A stretch of 7,781 nucleotides of DNA from Casp-actino8 sp041159745 (GCA_041159745.1 JBEAXP010000160.1:1-7781); one strand, 5' to 3'. Numbered from the stretch's first letter, positions 1 to 6,154 are shown. Translations and numbers: made by a program. The notes: a model not told the origin generated them from the sequence alone.

Positions 1-265
1 CCACGCGGGTCGCTCCGGCCTGTCCGAACCGGGCCAGAAGATCACGTTCCAAGAACTTCAACTGGGTCGCCCAGGCCGGGTCGTCCACCTCCACCACGAG
101 GGTCTCGCCGTCGAGCCGCAAAGGGGTCACGTGGGCCGCCACGGCCTCGCCCACCAACTCGGTCCAGCGTGAGAACACGGTGACGGTCGTCGACCGGTCT
201 CCCCCCTTCAGAGACGCCAGCAGCCGGTCGAGGGCCGCACCCAGGGCGCGCGGTTCGTCGCTCAC
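1..265 (-). CDS. dciA: DciA (DUF721) replicative helicase loader/operator, 3' end missing
   Basis: The first 88 residues are visible; the gene runs off the left edge of the window. It reads as a DUF721/DciA protein: a short N-terminal helix, then FSRWTELVG (residues 31-39, with the family's Trp34 and Gly39), HVTPLRL, a hydrophobic strand ETLVVEV, and DDPAWATQLKFL (Trp65). This Trp/Gly/Trp pattern is typical of the family. DciA is known to help load the DnaB replicative helicase in bacteria that lack DnaC/DnaI; that role is taken from the family. The GTG start overlaps the recF stop in a GTGA motif (262-265), so translation is probably coupled to recF. The position after recF is the usual actinobacterial place, normally followed by gyrB, which is outside the window. 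The family call is firm; the C-terminal part cannot be judged. Confidence 0.88.
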   Translation of the reverse strand, partial: MSDEPRALGAALDRLLASLKGGDRSTTVTVFSRWTELVGEAVAAHVTPLRLDGETLVVEVDDPAWATQLKFLERDLLARFGQAGATRV

Positions 266-1341
266 GACCGCACCTGGCCGGCCTCGATGGTGATCACCCG
301 ATCGGGTCGCGCAGCCGTCGGCAGCGGGCTGGCGGTGGTAATGACCACCTGTCCGGGAGGCAGATGGGCCAAGAGGGCCTCGCAGCGGCCCGGATCGAGT
401 TCGCTCAGGACATCGTCCAGGACGAGCAGAGGGGTCATGTCGGTGGTTCGGGCCACCAATCGGTGAACGGCCAGCCGGAGCGACAGGGCGAGTGAGCGCA
501 TCTCTCCTTGGCTCGCGTGGGTACGGGCCGGCATCGAGCCGAGGAACAGCTCGACGTCGTCGCGATGCGGGCCCACTGTCGAGACCCCGCGCCGCACGTC
601 ATCGCGTCGCGATGCCGCAAGAGCGGCGGCCAGTCCGGAGCGACGCCACTCGGGTTCGTAACGCAGCGCGACGGCGACCGGGATTCCGGCCACTTGCTGA
701 TAAGCCTCTTCGACCACCGGTTGAAGTTGCGCCAACAACGTGGCGCGGGCTTGACCGATTTCGTCTCCGACCGACGCCAAACGTTCGTCCCACACGTCGA
801 GCGAAAAGCCGACTTCGTCGGTGAGTCGTCCTCCGCACTGCCGCAACAACGTGTTGCGTTGTCTGATCACCCGATCGAGTTCGAGTCGCAAGGCGTCGTT
901 CTTCGTCGCCAGGCTCACGAGCGCATCGTCGACGAAGCGACGTCGCTCGGACGGCGCACCTTTCACGAGGTCCAAGTCGTCCGGCGAGAACACGGTCACG
1001 CGCAGAACGCCGACGAGATCCCGCGTGCGCGGAAGGCGTTGCTTGTTCACCAAAACGTTCACACGGCCTTGCCGGGGAATCTCCACTTCGACCAGCAACT
1101 CGCGGCCATCGTCGTGTCGGACCGTCGCACGTACGAACGCCGAATCCGCACCGTCACGAACCAAAGCCGCGGTGGGAACCTGACGGAAACTGTCGAGTGT
1201 CGCGAGGAACGCCATCGCTTCGGCGACGTTGGTCTTGCCTTGACCGTTGCGACCGACGATCGCCGTCGTCTCGGCCGTGAGCGAGAACGAGGCCCGTGCG
1301 TAATTGCGGAAGTCGACGAGCTCGATCTGCTCGATGAACAT
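262..1341 (-). CDS. recF: RecF, DNA replication and repair SMC-like ATPase
   Basis: RecF binds gapped DNA and, with RecO and RecR, promotes RecA loading at stalled forks. The 359 residues match the usual family length. The N-terminus MFIEQIELVDFRNY is the typical RecF start. Visible ATPase motifs are Walker A GRNGQGKT (residues 30-37), the ABC signature region ASQGE (276-280), Walker B LLVLDD (305-310) and the D-loop SELD (313-316). GPHRDD (257-262) is another RecF hallmark. The ATG start shares one base with the dnaN stop (TGATG, 1339-1343), which fits translational coupling. The stop overlaps the start of dciA. No missing key residue was seen. Confidence 0.97.
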   Translation of the reverse strand: MFIEQIELVDFRNYARASFSLTAETTAIVGRNGQGKTNVAEAMAFLATLDSFRQVPTAALVRDGADSAFVRATVRHDDGRELLVEVEIPRQGRVNVLVNKQRLPRTRDLVGVLRVTVFSPDDLDLVKGAPSERRRFVDDALVSLATKNDALRLELDRVIRQRNTLLRQCGGRLTDEVGFSLDVWDERLASVGDEIGQARATLLAQLQPVVEEAYQQVAGIPVAVALRYEPEWRRSGLAAALAASRRDDVRRGVSTVGPHRDDVELFLGSMPARTHASQGEMRSLALSLRLAVHRLVARTTDMTPLLVLDDVLSELDPGRCEALLAHLPPGQVVITTASPLPTAARPDRVITIEAGQVRS

Positions 1342-2432
1342 CAGGAACGCAGAGGCATCAACAAGTAGGTGTACGACGGGTCGTCCTTCGGACGGATGAC
1401 CGCCAACTTGCCCGGTTCGCTCGTCTGAATCGTCACGAGCTCGCTACCACACGCTTCGACTCCGGCGGCGAGAAGCTCGTTGTTGAACGACATCTCGATC
1501 TCGTTACCCGACATCTCGCCGTCGAGTTGTTCGTGGGCCTCGCCGCTGTCCTGGCTCACCATCCGCAGAGTGACTCCGTCGGGCGCGATGCGGATTCGCA
1601 AGGGGGTTCCGATCGGATCGCGGGCGACGAGCTTCACGCGACGAATCGACTCGAGAACCGATTCGCGGGAGATCGTGAGGCTGTTGGGCGGACTGGGCGG
1701 AATGAGGCGTTGATAATCGGCGAACGTTCCCGACAACAAACGGGTGACCAACCGGGTCGCGCCCATCTCGAACGTGGCGTCGTTCTCGGTGATGTTGATG
1801 CTCACGGACTCGGCGTTGCCGAGCAACCGCTGCAATTCACCGAGTGCCCGCGCCGGAACGACGAACTTCGCACCGTCGGGAAGAACGGCCGCGTCGATGT
1901 CGCGGATCGCCAAGCGATACGAATCGGTGGCGACCAGGCGCAACTTCTTGTCGACTCCGGTGATCAGAACACCCGTGAGAACCCCACGCGCGTCATCGGT
2001 ACTGGCCGCTCGCACGACCTGCTTCAGTGCGTCCGACAACGTGGCCGCCGGGACGGTGACCCCGCCGCCAACCGAGCCGCTCCACTTGGGAAAGTCACCT
2101 TCGGCTCCGGTGGGGACCGAGAAGTTCACACGACTGGCAGAAATCTGCACCTTCTCGTCGCCCACTTCGAGAGTGACCGCACCGGAAGGAAGCGAACGCA
2201 CGACTTCACTCGCGAGTTTCGCCGGGAGCAGAACGACGCCGTCCTTGCCGTCGGCCACGGGAACGACGGCCTCGATCGTCAGATCACCGTCGGTGCCGGT
2301 GACCCGCAACGAATCTCCGGCGAGCACCAGTCGCAGACACGACAGCGTGGGGTTGGTGGCCCGGCCGGTGGCAGCCCGGCTGGCGGCGCCGAACGCGTCG
2401 GCGAGGATGTCGCGCTCACATCGGAACTTCAC
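1341..2432 (-). CDS. dnaN: DnaN, DNA polymerase III beta sliding clamp
   Basis: The product is the ring-shaped processivity clamp that tethers DNA polymerase III and other partners to DNA. The protein is 363 residues, near the usual 360-380, and divides into three similar folds of about 120 residues each. It begins MKFRCERDILADAF and ends with the family-typical YLLMPLRS. The inner LVATDSYRLAIRDI segment is the conserved clamp motif of the middle domain. The reading frame stays open about 61 codons upstream, but that extension covers DnaA boxes and is not DnaN-like. The GTG at 2430-2432 is chosen because AAGGAG lies 6 bases before it. It sits downstream of dnaA across the putative origin and overlaps recF by one base. 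Confidence 0.97.
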   Translation of the reverse strand: MKFRCERDILADAFGAASRAATGRATNPTLSCLRLVLAGDSLRVTGTDGDLTIEAVVPVADGKDGVVLLPAKLASEVVRSLPSGAVTLEVGDEKVQISASRVNFSVPTGAEGDFPKWSGSVGGGVTVPAATLSDALKQVVRAASTDDARGVLTGVLITGVDKKLRLVATDSYRLAIRDIDAAVLPDGAKFVVPARALGELQRLLGNAESVSINITENDATFEMGATRLVTRLLSGTFADYQRLIPPSPPNSLTISRESVLESIRRVKLVARDPIGTPLRIRIAPDGVTLRMVSQDSGEAHEQLDGEMSGNEIEMSFNNELLAAGVEACGSELVTIQTSEPGKLAVIRPKDDPSYTYLLMPLRS

Positions 2433-2438
2433 TCGAGA

Positions 2439-2444
2439 CTCCTT
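2439..2444 (-). promoter_or_regulatory. dnaN ribosome binding site
   Basis: AAGGAG on the minus strand, 6 bases before the GTG at 2432. This fixes the dnaN start well inside the longer open frame. The same AAGGAG-6-GTG arrangement precedes dnaA. Confidence 0.85.
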
Positions 2445-2484
2445 GACCCCGGATCGCCGATGCCGTTGTCGACACCGTTCGATG

Positions 2485-2510
2485 CTTCTTGAACTTAGTG
2501 CTTGTAATAA
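2485..2510. other. AT-rich candidate DNA unwinding element
   Basis: About 18 of 26 bases are A or T, against a strongly GC-rich background. It directly flanks the overlapping DnaA-box pair at 2515-2530 and includes TAATAA at 2505-2510. AGTGCT occurs twice nearby (2497-2502 and 2510-2515). The promoter of dnaN could also lie here; no clear -35/-10 pair was identified. Confidence 0.5.
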
Positions 2511-2514
2511 GTGC

Positions 2515-2530
2515 TGTGGATTGTGGATGA
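2515..2530 (-). promoter_or_regulatory. Two overlapping DnaA boxes
   Basis: On the minus strand these read CAATCCACA (2515-2523, two mismatches to TTATCCACA) and TCATCCACA (2522-2530, one mismatch). They overlap by two bases and lie closest to the AT-rich stretch. Confidence 0.65.
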
Positions 2531-2574
2531 AGTGTCGTTCGCCCAGCGAGTCGGGCACATCCGGGTGTGTCGGG

Positions 2575-2593
2575 TTGTTCACAGACGTCCACA
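2575..2593 (+). promoter_or_regulatory. DnaA boxes TTGTTCACA and ACGTCCACA
   Basis: TTGTTCACA (2575-2583) has one mismatch to the actinobacterial TTGTCCACA box. ACGTCCACA (2585-2593) has two. They are in the same orientation with one base between them. Confidence 0.65.
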
Positions 2594-2619
2594 CCCGATC
2601 CCGGGCGAATGACACGACT

Positions 2620-2644
2620 GGTGGACAACATCGACTTGTTCACA
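2620..2644. promoter_or_regulatory. DnaA boxes in opposite orientations
   Basis: The minus-strand box at 2620-2628 reads TTGTCCACC (one mismatch to TTGTCCACA). The plus-strand box at 2636-2644 reads TTGTTCACA and is an exact copy of the 2575 box, 61 bases further on. Confidence 0.65.
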
Positions 2645-2696
2645 ACGACACGGCCCCGAGATCACATGCGGTCCACATGGTCATCCCCATGGTCGG

Positions 2697-4067
2697 TCAG
2701 CCCAACTTCAACGTCTTGATGAGCATGGTCACCTGGTCGTAGGTCTGGGTCCGTTCCTTCATGAGGCGCTGGATCTTCTCGACCGCGTGGATGACCGTCG
2801 TGTGGTCACGGCCGCCGAAGAGTCGGGCGATGGCCGGGTACGACAGATCGGTCAACTCACGGAACACGTACATCGCCTCTTGGCGAGCCGCGACCAACGG
2901 TCGTTGGCGACTCTTGCCGCGCAGCGCATCGACCGAGAACCCCAGAATCTTGGCGATTTCGGTGAGCAACTCCTCGTCGGTGCGGTGCTTGGGTGCCTGA
3001 TCGGTGAGCAGGTCTTCGAGGAGCCGCTCGGCCTGGGCCACGGTCATGTCGACCCGGTTGAGGCTCGCGTACGCGCTCACGCGGATGAGAGCACCCTCGA
3101 GTTCACGGATGTTGGAGGTGACCCGGGAGGCGATGAACTCCAGGACCTCGGGCGGAAAAATGGTGCCCTCGCGCTCGGCCTTGTTGCGGAGAATCGCCAG
3201 ACGGGTTTCCAGATCGGGCGGCTGCACGTCGGTGATGAGACCCCAGCGGAAACGGCCGATCAACCGCTCCTCGAGGTTGGGGATCGCGTCGGGCACACGG
3301 TCGGACGAGATGACGATCTGCTTGTTGGCGCCGTGCAGCGAGTTGAACGTGTGGAAGAACTCTTCTTGCAGACCCTCTTTGCCTTCCATGAACTGGATGT
3401 CGTCGATGAGGAGGAGGTCGATATCGCGGTACCGGCGCTTGAAGTTGGCGATCGAGGCACTGCGGATGCCGTCGACGTACTCGTTGAGGAAGGTCTCGGT
3501 CGTGACGTAACGGACCTGGTAGTGGCTGTAGTTCTGCAGCACGTAGTGGCCGATCGCGTGCAACAGGTGCGTCTTTCCCAGACCGGCCGACCCGTAGATG
3601 AAGAGCGGGTTGTAGCTGCGGGCCGGCGTCTCGGCCACTCGCTGAGCGGCGGCCAGGGCGAAACTGTTCGACCCGCCGCGCACGAACGTCTCGAACGTGT
3701 ACCGGGGATTCAGGCCGGCCCGTTCGACGGCATTCTCGAGGGCCGACCGCGACTCGGTCTGTTCGACCGCCGGGTCGTCCTTCACCACGACCGCCGCCGG
3801 GGCGGGGGCGGCCTCGGGCGGGGCCACGACTTCCACGTCGAGGTGGCGGTGGCCGGCACCGATTTCGGCCAAGGCGTCCATGACCAGAGGCAGGTAGCGG
3901 GTCATGATCTTGTCGCGAACGGTTCCGCTGGGCACGGCGAGGCGAATCGACTGGCCGTCACTCGGGATCGAATGCACGTCGTTGAACGTGGAGTACCACA
4001 CGGCGTCAGAGACCTGTGCGCGCAGCAGCTGAGCCACTGCTGTCCACATGTTCTCCTTGTCTTCCAC
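2697..4067 (-). CDS. dnaA: DnaA, chromosomal replication initiator
   Basis: DnaA binds 9-bp boxes, forms an ATP-dependent filament and opens oriC. With the GTG start the protein has 456 residues. Domain I spans about 1-85. A short linker of about 85-120, Ala/Pro-rich, stands for domain II and is much shorter than in Streptomyces. The AAA+ domain has Walker A GSAGLGKT (159-166), Walker B LLLIDDIQF (218-226), sensor 1 ISSD (253-256), the arginine-finger region RLIGRFRWGL (268-277) and sensor 2 RELEGAL (321-327). The DNA-binding domain IV ends with the signature FGGRDHTTVIHA (417-428). The GTG at 4065-4067 is preferred because AAGGAG lies 6 bases upstream. The frame stays open 16 more codons to an ATG at 4115 that would cover DnaA boxes. 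An ATG at 4047-4049 is the other alternative. Its leader carries DnaA boxes, suggesting self-regulation. Confidence 0.97.
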   Translation of the reverse strand: MEDKENMWTAVAQLLRAQVSDAVWYSTFNDVHSIPSDGQSIRLAVPSGTVRDKIMTRYLPLVMDALAEIGAGHRHLDVEVVAPPEAAPAPAAVVVKDDPAVEQTESRSALENAVERAGLNPRYTFETFVRGGSNSFALAAAQRVAETPARSYNPLFIYGSAGLGKTHLLHAIGHYVLQNYSHYQVRYVTTETFLNEYVDGIRSASIANFKRRYRDIDLLLIDDIQFMEGKEGLQEEFFHTFNSLHGANKQIVISSDRVPDAIPNLEERLIGRFRWGLITDVQPPDLETRLAILRNKAEREGTIFPPEVLEFIASRVTSNIRELEGALIRVSAYASLNRVDMTVAQAERLLEDLLTDQAPKHRTDEELLTEIAKILGFSVDALRGKSRQRPLVAARQEAMYVFRELTDLSYPAIARLFGGRDHTTVIHAVEKIQRLMKERTQTYDQVTMLIKTLKLG

Positions 4068-4073
4068 CTGGGA

Positions 4074-4079
4074 CTCCTT
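4074..4079 (-). promoter_or_regulatory. dnaA ribosome binding site
   Basis: AAGGAG on the minus strand, 6 bases before the GTG at 4067. It supports the GTG over the upstream ATG at 4115 and over the ATG at 4049, whose own purine-rich run is only 3 bases away. Confidence 0.8.
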
Positions 4080-4095
4080 GTTCCTGACCCCGACT

Positions 4096-4128
4096 CGATC
4101 CACAGACGGATCCACAGAATGTGGACAA
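4096..4128. promoter_or_regulatory. Three DnaA boxes in the dnaA leader at 12-bp steps
   Basis: CGATCCACA (4096-4104, plus strand) and GGATCCACA (4108-4116, plus strand) each have two mismatches to TTATCCACA. TGTGGACAA (4120-4128) is a perfect TTGTCCACA on the minus strand. The 9-mers start exactly 12 bases apart with 3-base gaps. GATCCACAGA is a direct repeat (4097-4106, 4109-4118), and TCCACA-GAA-TGTGGA (4111-4125) is an inverted repeat. They lie just upstream of the dnaA ribosome binding site. Confidence 0.75.
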
Positions 4129-4143
4129 CCCCCTCTGGCTCAC

Positions 4144-4163
4144 CCCAGGCCGTGTGACCTGGG
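4144..4163 (-). repeat. Stem-loop in the dnaA leader
   Basis: On the minus strand CCCAGGTC pairs with GGCCTGGG (8 pairs including one T-G wobble) around the loop ACAC. It has no T-run after it, so it does not look like a terminator. It would lie in the dnaA leader RNA if transcription starts near 4210. The role is unknown. Confidence 0.4.
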
Positions 4164-4216
4164 CCGACGAGCGGGGCGAACCAGGATTTCCGGGGCCATG
4201 CTCGTTGGAACACGGC

Positions 4217-4245
4217 AACATAGCAGGCTGTGGATAGTCGCTGAA
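4217..4245 (-). promoter_or_regulatory. Candidate dnaA promoter
   Basis: On the minus strand, TATGTT (4222-4217) is a good -10 element with an upstream TG one base before it, an extended -10 pattern. A weak -35, TTCAGC (4245-4240), lies 17 bases upstream. Transcription would start near 4210, giving a leader of about 140 bases. This is an inference from sequence only. Confidence 0.45.
4229..4237 (-). promoter_or_regulatory. DnaA box within the predicted dnaA promoter
   Basis: The minus strand reads CTATCCACA, one mismatch to TTATCCACA. It lies between the predicted -35 and -10 of dnaA, where bound DnaA would block RNA polymerase. Confidence 0.65.
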
Positions 4246-4260
4246 AAGCCCGATCGCGGG

Positions 4261-4290
4261 TTGCCCGGGTGAGCGCCTGAGCCGTAGCCT
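4261..4290 (+). promoter_or_regulatory. Candidate rpmH operon promoter
   Basis: TTGCCC (4261-4266) and TAGCCT (4285-4290) form a -35/-10 pair with an 18-base spacer, pointing toward rpmH. The predicted leader is about 65 bases. It stands back-to-back with the candidate dnaA promoter. Sequence match only. Confidence 0.45.
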
Positions 4291-4300
4291 GACCCGTTGC

Positions 4301-4321
4301 GTCGGCGTCTCGTCGGCCGAC
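4301..4321 (+). repeat. Inverted repeat in the rpmH leader
   Basis: GTCGGC (4301-4306) and GCCGAC (4316-4321) are perfect inverted arms with a 9-base loop. The right arm also belongs to the palindrome GTCGGCCGAC (4312-4321). In GC-rich DNA such a repeat may occur by chance. Confidence 0.3.
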
Positions 4322-4361
4322 ATCCGCTGGCCCATCGTGGCTGGTCACCGAGGAGTTCTTC

Positions 4362-4496
4362 GTGAAGCGCACGTACCAACCCAACAAGAAGCGCCGGTCG
4401 ATGAAGCATGGCTTCCGGGCGCGTATGGCCACCCGCGGTGGCCGAGCCGTTCTCAAGGCCCGTCGCCTGAAGGGCCGCAAGCGGCTGTCGGCTTGA
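4362..4496 (+). CDS. rpmH: 50S ribosomal protein L34
   Basis: The product is the small basic L34 protein of the large ribosomal subunit. The 44 residues begin MKRTYQPNKKRRSMKHGFRA and continue MATRGGRAVL, then end with KGRKRLSA. This is the full family pattern and length. The start is GTG, with AGGAG at 4351-4355, 6 bases before it. It opens the plus-strand set just across from dnaA, the conserved bacterial layout. Its stop overlaps the proposed TTG start of rnpA. Confidence 0.97.
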   Translation: MKRTYQPNKKRRSMKHGFRARMATRGGRAVLKARRLKGRKRLSA

Positions 4497-4816
4497 TCGG
4501 TCACCTGCGCCGCGCCCACGAGTTCCAACGCCTCCGCCAGGAGGGAACACGTGTTCGTAGCGGGGCCGTCTGGTGCATCATGCTCCCCGATCCGTCCTAC
4601 CCGGCACCCTCCATCGCCTTCGCCCTCGGCCGCCCAGTGGGCTCGGCCGTCGTGCGCAACCGCATCCGCCGTCAGATGCGCGAGTTGATGCGGGCTCACG
4701 AAGCCGATTTCGCCCCGGGCCTGTACCTGTTCGGCGTCTCGGCGCGGGGCGGCGACGTCCCGGGTTTCCTCGAACTGCGGCGGGCGTTCCACACGTTGTC
4801 GGCGCGGAGCCGCTGA
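4493..4816 (+). CDS. rnpA: Ribonuclease P protein component
   Basis: RnpA is the protein partner of the RNase P RNA that trims tRNA 5' ends. The 107-residue product carries the signature GSAVVRNRIRRQMREL (residues 50-65), with the RNR core at 55-57, and an N-terminal LRRAHEFQRLRQEG helix. The final LRRAFHTLSARSR is also typical. The frame is open upstream through rpmH, so the start must be chosen. TTG at 4493-4495 overlaps the rpmH stop as TTGA and gives the natural RnpA N-terminus, but no clear ribosome binding site precedes it. The stop overlaps the yidD ATG as TGATG. The gene identity is firm; the exact start is less sure. Confidence 0.93.
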   Translation: MIGHLRRAHEFQRLRQEGTRVRSGAVWCIMLPDPSYPAPSIAFALGRPVGSAVVRNRIRRQMRELMRAHEADFAPGLYLFGVSARGGDVPGFLELRRAFHTLSARSR

Positions 4817-5106
4817 TGCAGCGATTCATCCTTCGGGCGATCGAGTGGTACCAGGTCGGCCGCGACGGACGTCCTTCCCCCTGTCGGTTCACTCCGTCGT
4901 GCTCGCACTACGCGCACGAGGCGGTGTCGCGGTACGGAGCCGGCCGTGGAACCTGGCTGGCCCTGCGCCGCTTGACGCGTTGCCGTCCGTTCGGTCCGTC
5001 GGGATTCGACCCCGTGCCCGAGCCACGCTCACAGAGCCACCACGGCTGTTGCACTCCCTCTTCGTCCGCCACATCGACCCTCGTCAACTCGGGAAGGGCC
5101 CACTGA
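4816..5106 (+). CDS. yidD: YidD, membrane protein insertion efficiency factor
   Basis: YidD is a small, probably membrane-associated protein that improves YidC-dependent membrane insertion. The 96 residues show the family core CRFTPSCSHYAHEAV (residues 23-37), then GTWLALRRLTRCRPF (45-59) and GFDPVP (63-68). The conserved cysteines are Cys23, Cys29 and Cys56. The N-terminal MQRFILRAIEWYQ forms an amphipathic helix. The final 25 or so residues, rich in Ser, His and Thr, are a non-conserved tail. The ATG shares a base with the rnpA stop, and yidC starts 1 base after the yidD stop. This tight rnpA-yidD-yidC packing fits one transcript. Confidence 0.95.
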   Translation: MQRFILRAIEWYQVGRDGRPSPCRFTPSCSHYAHEAVSRYGAGRGTWLALRRLTRCRPFGPSGFDPVPEPRSQSHHGCCTPSSSATSTLVNSGRAH

Positions 5107-5107
5107 C

Positions 5108-6109
5108 ATGTTTCAAGCCGCAGCCTGGCTGATCAGCCAGTTCTACAACCTCACCTCCAACTACATCTTCGCGATCTCGCTCGTGGCGGTGGTGATCATG
5201 ATGTTGATCTTCCCGCTCACTCTCAAGAGCACCAAGGGCATGCTCGAGATGCAGCGTGTTCAGCCGGAAATGCGCCGTATCCAGCAGCAATACCGCAATG
5301 ACCGGCAGAAGATGAACGAAGAAATGATGAAGCTCTACCAGGAGCACAAGGTCAATCCCTTGGCTTCGTGTCTGCCGCTTCTCGCGCAGATGCCGATCTT
5401 CATCATCATGTTCCGCGTTCTGCACGGACTCACCGACAAGGGAGCCGACGGAACGTTCGATCCCGACTACATCTCGAAGTCGAGCGAATTGTTCGCGAGC
5501 CTCGACAACAAGACCGAGATGTTGTCGTTCGGTCTCGATCTCTCTCTGCGACCCGTCGATGTGATCCAGGACGACCCGGCCAAGGGCGTCATCTACGCGC
5601 TACTGGTCGTCGCACTCATGGGCTTGTACTGGGTGCAGCAGCGCATGATCGCGTCGCGCACGGTGTCACCCACGATGTCGGCGACGCAGGCCAAGATCCT
5701 CCAGTACCTGCCGGTCGTCTTCGGCGTCTTCCAGATCTTCTTCCCGGTGGGCTTGGTGATCTATTACTTCGCCCAGACCATCGTTCGTATCGCCCAACAG
5801 GCGTACGTGACCCGCCGCTTCTACAAGGGCGAGCATTCACTCGGCCGTCAGGCTCAGGCCGCCAGCGCGAAGGCGCGTGAAATGGCCGAGAAGGACGGCG
5901 GCGGAACTGGATTGTTCAGCCAGTTGCGCAACGAGGCGAATCAGGCCAAGCAGTCCAAGCAGTCGTCGAACAAGCCGGCGCCGGGAGGAAGCAAGCGGGT
6001 GACCCCACCCAAGGGTGGCTCGACGGGCAGCAAGGGTCGTCCGACCCCGTCCAACCCGTCCAAGCCGACGGGCAAGAACCGTCACCCCAAGCCCCCGCGT
6101 CGACCCTGA
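5108..6109 (+). CDS. yidC: YidC/Oxa1-type membrane protein insertase
   Basis: YidC inserts proteins into the inner membrane, alone or with SecYEG. The 333-residue protein is of the short Gram-positive type without the large periplasmic domain of proteobacteria. The first core membrane segment is about 19-37, followed by a polar cytoplasmic hairpin (about 40-82) with QPEMRRIQQQY. Further membrane segments are near 88-107, 158-176, 201-214 and 213-231. LPVVFGVFQIFFPVGLVIYY (201-220) is the family signature. The last 90 or so residues are a basic Lys/Arg/Gly/Pro/Ser-rich tail, likely ribosome-contacting. No lipobox or cleavable signal is seen. The position usually held by the groove arginine reads Met31 by eye alignment. 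GGAAGG lies at about 5091-5096. Confidence 0.96.
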   Translation: MFQAAAWLISQFYNLTSNYIFAISLVAVVIMMLIFPLTLKSTKGMLEMQRVQPEMRRIQQQYRNDRQKMNEEMMKLYQEHKVNPLASCLPLLAQMPIFIIMFRVLHGLTDKGADGTFDPDYISKSSELFASLDNKTEMLSFGLDLSLRPVDVIQDDPAKGVIYALLVVALMGLYWVQQRMIASRTVSPTMSATQAKILQYLPVVFGVFQIFFPVGLVIYYFAQTIVRIAQQAYVTRRFYKGEHSLGRQAQAASAKAREMAEKDGGGTGLFSQLRNEANQAKQSKQSSNKPAPGGSKRVTPPKGGSTGSKGRPTPSNPSKPTGKNRHPKPPRRP

Positions 6110-6154
6110 GTCGGCGTTCCCCCACCACAACACGCAGAAACGGAAGGTTGCCCC

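Larger units (their letters stand above)
2496..2689. other. Probable chromosomal replication origin (oriC) between dnaA and dnaN
   Basis: This gene-free spacer holds at least six DnaA-box-like 9-mers with up to two mismatches to TTATCCACA or TTGTCCACA, in both orientations. They fall at 2515-2523, 2522-2530, 2575-2583, 2585-2593, 2620-2628 and 2636-2644. Two weaker candidates are at 2669-2677 and 2681-2689. On the dnaN side, about 2485-2510 is AT-rich (roughly two thirds A or T) in otherwise GC-rich DNA and is the best candidate for the unwinding element. The dnaA-dnaN spacer is the known oriC place in Streptomyces and Mycobacterium. Origin function is inferred from position plus box density. 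Confidence 0.85.

Noticed and set aside
508..1368. A 286-residue open frame antisense to recF
   Set aside because: It lies fully opposite a clear RecF gene, has no recognisable domain and has the Arg/His/Asp-rich composition expected of the reverse frame of a GC-rich gene.
1527..2492. A 321-residue open frame antisense to dnaN
   Set aside because: Shadow of dnaN codon bias; no family resemblance and no ribosome binding site noted.
2501..2530. Possible dnaN promoter in the AT-rich stretch (TATTAC-like -10 on the minus strand)
   Set aside because: The match is poor and the AT bias is better explained by the unwinding element.
2433..2615. Extended dnaN start 61 codons upstream
   Set aside because: The extra residues are not DnaN-like and cover origin boxes; the GTG at 2432 has a strong ribosome binding site.
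2787..4157. A 456-residue open frame antisense to dnaA
   Set aside because: Its length is striking but it mirrors dnaA almost exactly, and its Val/Gly/Asp/Arg-rich text shows no motif.
3902..4792. A 296-residue minus-strand frame crossing rpmH and rnpA
   Set aside because: It overlaps rpmH, the dnaA promoter, the DnaA boxes and the dnaA start in another frame; no domain.
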